Part shown: in pieces, positions 6,384 to 8,617 of the stretch
Position numbering within the stretch: position 1 is the stretch's first letter
Layout: each line of letters starts with the position of its first letter
Position numbers and translations under genes: made by a program
Notes under the pieces: generated by a model
Told to the model about the DNA's origin: nothing
What the model saw: only the letters and a program-made list of their open reading frames with translations
Databases searched by the model: none
Source: Acetofilamentum sp.
Lineage (GTDB): Bacteria > Bacteroidota > Bacteroidia > Bacteroidales > JAADGE01
DNA length: 8,617 bases
Direction: 5' to 3'
NCBI GenBank assembly: GCA_020720705.1
Contig: DYOJ01000092.1
Coordinates: forward strand, 1-8,617

Positions 6384-6404
6384 ATTATTCATTATACATT
6401 ATTA
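6384..6404 (+). repeat. Short degenerate period-7 tract (ATTATTC/ATTATAC/ATTATTA)
   Basis: Three consecutive 7-base units share ATTAT at their start and vary at positions 6-7. The tract lies 24 bases downstream of the cdd stop codon, in a very AT-rich stretch, so low complexity could produce it by chance. It is listed because it has the same period as the two clearer heptamer tracts at the edges of the window. Confidence 0.45.
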
Positions 6405-6427
6405 ATTTTTCCTTCCTTAACAGTATC

Positions 6428-6919
6428 TCAGCCAGTCGGGAGCAAAAAAACTTCGTCAAAATGTAATGGAAGTAAAGCTTTTGCGCTTTCGATTAATGTA
6501 ACTTTTGTTGCTCCGGCAAGCATTATGGTAATTGGCTTGTTGTACCGTGTTTCAGTTTCCAATAATACTTGTCGGCAGGCTCCGCATGGGGGCACCGGAA
6601 ATGAAACAGGCTTATTTTCTAAGGCTCCGGCAACTGCTATTGCGACTACCGGTATGTTCGGATATTGAGAATTAGCATAGAATAAGGCTACCCGCTCAGC
6701 ACATAATCCGGACGGGTAGGCTGCATTCTCTTGGTTTGTGCCGGTGATTATTTTTCCGTCAGCAAGCAATACCGCTGCTCCAACATGGAATTTGGAATAG
6801 GGTGCATAAGCATTCTCTAAAGCTGATTTAGCTTGATTCACAAGTTGTTGGTAGTTTTCCGGAAGTTCGGTGGCGTTATCGTAATCAATAACAACGGTCT
6901 CAATTTTTCTGAATGTCAT
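6428..6919 (-). CDS. cdd: Cytidine deaminase
   Basis: This 163-residue cytoplasmic enzyme hydrolytically deaminates cytidine and deoxycytidine to uridine and deoxyuridine in pyrimidine salvage. The single-domain homotetrameric-type signature is complete: HVGAA at 45-49, NQEN at 62-65 (ribose contacts), CAE at 73-75 with zinc ligand C73 and catalytic E75, and PCGACRQ at 111-117 with zinc ligands C112 and C115. It is about 25 residues longer than the Bacillus enzyme, owing to an N-terminal extension of roughly 25-30 residues (TFRKIETVVIDYDN...), which I believe is common in Bacteroidota. The start at 6919 is the first ATG after the terminator of pepD, and no Shine-Dalgarno is visible. It is convergent with the small secreted protein gene. 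Because a terminator separates it from pepD, it probably has its own promoter, though I find no exact TAnnTTTG in the short gap. Confidence 0.95.
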   Translation of the reverse strand: MTFRKIETVVIDYDNATELPENYQQLVNQAKSALENAYAPYSKFHVGAAVLLADGKIITGTNQENAAYPSGLCAERVALFYANSQYPNIPVVAIAVAGALENKPVSFPVPPCGACRQVLLETETRYNKPITIMLAGATKVTLIESAKALLPLHFDEVFLLPTG

Positions 6920-6939
6920 AAATCTATTTTTGGGGGCAA

Positions 6940-6973
6940 AAAACCGCCAATAACTATTGTTAAAGGCGGTTTT
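6940..6973 (-). terminator. Intrinsic terminator downstream of pepD
   Basis: A 9-bp perfect stem pairs 6940-6948 (AAAACCGCC) with 6965-6973 (GGCGGTTTT). The 16-base loop contains a further 4-bp stem (TAAC with GTTA around TATT, 6951-6962), so the whole is a long interrupted hairpin. On the - strand the GC-rich arm is followed by a run of six T before GCCCCC. It begins 15 bases after the pepD stop, so it should end pepD transcription. The + strand also has a four-T run after its arm, but no + strand gene reads into it. Confidence 0.88.
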
Positions 6974-6988
6974 GAACTTATGAAAAAA

Positions 6989-8452
6989 TTAGGCTTTTGT
7001 CGGAATATGACAGAGGGTTTCGGTGAGGTAAGTCCAAAATTTCCCGACTGATTCAATATTCACCTTTTCATCCGGTGAGTGTGGGTGTCTGATGGTGGGA
7101 CCGAACGAAATCATATCCCAATTCGGGTAAATACTGCCCAAAATGCCACATTCCAGACCGGCATGTATGATTTTTATTTCAGGAATTTTTCCGAATTTAG
7201 AATTGTAAACCCCTTTCATGCTTTCTAAAATCGGCGAGTCAAAATTAGGTTGCCAACCCGGGTATCCGCCTTGTGTTTCTGCATCGTATCCTGCTAATTG
7301 AAAGATACTTAAAATGCGACATGCTAAATCTTCTTTTTGCGATTCTCCGGAGCTTCGTACCAGATTTGCGATGTAAATTTCGCCTTTCCCTACTTTTACG
7401 ATACCCATGTTTGTTGAGGTTTCCGGAATATCTTTTTGATTATCCAAAAAACGCACAGGACCGTGCGGAATTGCTCGAATGGTCGCATACAAAGTGCGTG
7501 CATCCGATTTTGACAACACAGATTTTGGTAATTTTTGATGTTCTGCTTTGAAACTTAAATTGGGTTCCACAGCTTTTAATTCCGATTTAAATAGTTTTTC
7601 ATAAGCTATTACCGCTTCGAGAAATGCTTCGGAGTGTTCGGACGGAACGGTAACAATGGCTTCAGATTCGCGCGGGATTGCGTTTCGCATATTTCCGCCT
7701 TCGGCTTTAGACAGACGAATTTTAAATTCTTGGGTCGCTTTTTGCAAAAATCGAAACAGCAATTTGTTCGCATTTCCGCGTTGCAAAGGGATATCAATTC
7801 CGGAATGTCCGCCTTTCAAACCGCTCACGGACAGCTTATATGCTTTGTGGTCTTCCGATACGTCTTTGGCTTGATATAAAGCATTGGCAATAATATCAAT
7901 ACCGCCGGCGCATCCGATATAAAGTTCACCTTCGTCTTCGGAGTCCAAATTTAATAGGATATCGCCTTGTAAAATTCCGGGTTTTAAGTTAAAAGCTCCG
8001 GTCATACCGGTTTCTTCATCAATAGTGAACAATGCCTCAATCGGTCCGTGTGCGAGGTCGGTGCTTTCTAAAACGGACATTGCGGCAGCTACTCCGATAC
8101 CGTTGTCCGAGCCGAGTGTTGTTTTATCGGCTCGTACCCAGTCGCCGTCCACGACGGTCGTTATCGGGTCTTTCTCGAAATCATGATTTTTGTCCGAGTT
8201 TTTTTGCGGCACCATGTCCAAATGTGCTTGAAGTATGACACCTCTTCGGTTTTCAAACCCTGCAGTTGCAGGTTTTCGAATAATGATATTTTTTATATCA
8301 TCTTCAAAAGCTTCTAAGTTTCGTTCTTTTGCCCACGACAACATAAATGCTCTTATTTTTTCTTCCTTTTTGGACGGACGCGGAATAAGTGTAAGTTCTC
8401 TAAAATTTTTCCAGAGAACTTTCGGTTCTAAATTTAATAAATCGTTATTCAT
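6989..8452 (-). CDS. pepD: Aminoacyl-histidine dipeptidase (M20C family)
   Basis: This 487-residue cytoplasmic zinc dipeptidase is close to the length of E. coli PepD. It cleaves Xaa-His and other dipeptides, recycling amino acids from peptides. M20 metal and catalytic residues are present: H77 and catalytic D79 (AHLDM), bridging D116 in GSDNGIG, the general base and ligand pair E146-E147 (DEETG), D170 in LDSED, and the C-terminal H458 in HPHSPDE. The insert domain with GGHSGIDIPLQRGNANK (about 214-230) carries the dimerisation-domain histidine typical of the family. There is no signal peptide. The start at 8452 gives the standard NLEP-x-x-LWKNFRELT opening seen in PepD. It ends 15 bases before its terminator and is probably monocistronic. 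The upstream region has no exact TAnnTTTG element but carries a heptamer tract. Confidence 0.95.
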   Translation of the reverse strand: MNNDLLNLEPKVLWKNFRELTLIPRPSKKEEKIRAFMLSWAKERNLEAFEDDIKNIIIRKPATAGFENRRGVILQAHLDMVPQKNSDKNHDFEKDPITTVVDGDWVRADKTTLGSDNGIGVAAAMSVLESTDLAHGPIEALFTIDEETGMTGAFNLKPGILQGDILLNLDSEDEGELYIGCAGGIDIIANALYQAKDVSEDHKAYKLSVSGLKGGHSGIDIPLQRGNANKLLFRFLQKATQEFKIRLSKAEGGNMRNAIPRESEAIVTVPSEHSEAFLEAVIAYEKLFKSELKAVEPNLSFKAEHQKLPKSVLSKSDARTLYATIRAIPHGPVRFLDNQKDIPETSTNMGIVKVGKGEIYIANLVRSSGESQKEDLACRILSIFQLAGYDAETQGGYPGWQPNFDSPILESMKGVYNSKFGKIPEIKIIHAGLECGILGSIYPNWDMISFGPTIRHPHSPDEKVNIESVGKFWTYLTETLCHIPTKA

Positions 8453-8617
8453 GTATTTGTATATTTATTTTAAACTGATAAAACCATTACTGCGTTAGAT
8501 TTTAGATTTTGGATGTTAGACATAAATCACTTAATTCCAATTAGTTATAATCAATACTCTTATTTGAGAATTTTTATTATCTAATTTACAATAAATCAAT
8601 ATCTTACATAAATATTA
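8453..8617. other. AT-rich non-coding end of the window, pepD upstream region
   Basis: These 165 bases contain no credible coding sequence. Besides the heptamer tract they hold a 12-base inverted repeat, TAATT-CC-AATTA at 8532-8543, which is minor in such AT-rich DNA. The promoter of pepD should lie here, but I find no exact TAnnTTTG on the - strand. Confidence 0.6.
8495..8522 (-). repeat. Degenerate heptamer tract upstream of pepD, related to the tract at 1-63
   Basis: On the + strand four 7-base units read TTAGATT, TTAGATT, TTGGATG and TTAGACA. On the - strand, the sense of pepD, the phase-shifted unit is ATCTAAA or ATCTAAC, differing from the ATCTCA(A/C) unit at 1-63 at one position. The tract ends 42 bases upstream of the pepD start codon, in the leader or promoter region. 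The outer units are degenerate. Confidence 0.7.

Larger units (their letters stand above)
5956..6427. other. Intergenic region without a recognisable gene (472 bases)
   Basis: This stretch separates the + strand genes from the convergent cdd gene. It is AT-rich and has stops in every frame at short intervals; the longest start-to-stop runs are only about 22 codons and have no supporting features. It is not featureless: it holds three direct ATATTTAC copies (6027-6072), a 35-base imperfect palindrome (6124-6158), a 13-base inverted repeat (ATTGAT-A-ATCAAT, 6361-6373) and a period-7 tract (6384-6404). I find no tRNA cloverleaf, no transposase remnant and no intrinsic terminator with a U-run for either convergent unit. 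A small RNA is possible but not shown. Confidence 0.7.

Noticed and set aside
6380..6387. TAATTTTG on the - strand, an exact TAnnTTTG match
   Set aside because: It lies downstream of the cdd stop and would transcribe into the gene-free region, with no gene to serve; chance is likely in AT-rich DNA.
5956..6427. CRISPR array, tRNA or insertion-sequence remnant in the long gap
   Set aside because: The repeats present are too short, few and irregular for CRISPR; no cloverleaf or CCA end, no terminal inverted repeats with target duplication, and no transposase motif could be found.
6833..7051. A 72-codon + strand open frame across the cdd-pepD junction
   Set aside because: It runs antisense through the starts and ends of two well-supported genes and through the terminator hairpin, and its product has no family features.
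8532..8543. Inverted repeat TAATT-CC-AATTA as a possible operator
   Set aside because: Five-base arms made only of A and T are expected by chance in this composition, and no gene partner is clear.

Overview
The window reads as chromosomal DNA of a member of the Bacteroidota. The grounds are AT-rich sequence, almost no Shine-Dalgarno sequences, a promoter element of the Bacteroidota type (TAnnTTTG) at 5540-5547, a Bacteroidota-style combination of outer-membrane barrel and TPR proteins, and a period-7 repeat leader of a kind I associate with this phylum. A more precise placement is not supported.

Left half, + strand (1-5492): a tight four-gene cluster follows a tandem heptamer tract (1-63). 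The genes are (1) a fold-type III PLP amino acid decarboxylase (70-1407); (2) a urea-transporter-type membrane domain fused to an M23 metallopeptidase domain and an unassigned C-terminal domain (1433-3595); (3) a secreted protein with N-terminal TPRs and a probable outer-membrane beta-barrel (3583-4890); and (4) a secreted periplasmic TPR protein (4872-5492). Gene spacings are 25 bp, then overlaps of 13 bp and 19 bp, so the last three are probably translationally coupled. Together they place one enzyme in the cytoplasm, one transporter in the inner membrane, one TPR protein in the periplasm and one barrel in the outer membrane. This is the best candidate for an undescribed system here: possibly amine or urea/amide handling coupled to the cell envelope. 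The substrate is unknown.

Middle (5493-6427): a promoter-like element precedes a small secreted protein of unknown function (5590-5955). It is followed by about 470 bases without a convincing gene. This stretch holds three direct copies of an ATATTTAC motif, a 35-base near-perfect palindrome, a small inverted repeat and a second period-7 tract.

Right half, - strand (6428-8452): two housekeeping genes, cytidine deaminase (cdd, 6428-6919) and an M20C aminoacyl-histidine dipeptidase (pepD, 6989-8452), separated by a clear intrinsic terminator for pepD at 6940-6973. The 165 bases beyond pepD carry a third heptamer tract whose unit, read on the - strand, differs by one base from the tract at 1-63. 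Both tracts therefore lie upstream of a gene in the same relative orientation.

Salvage and peptide-degradation genes on the right have no evident link with the left cluster.
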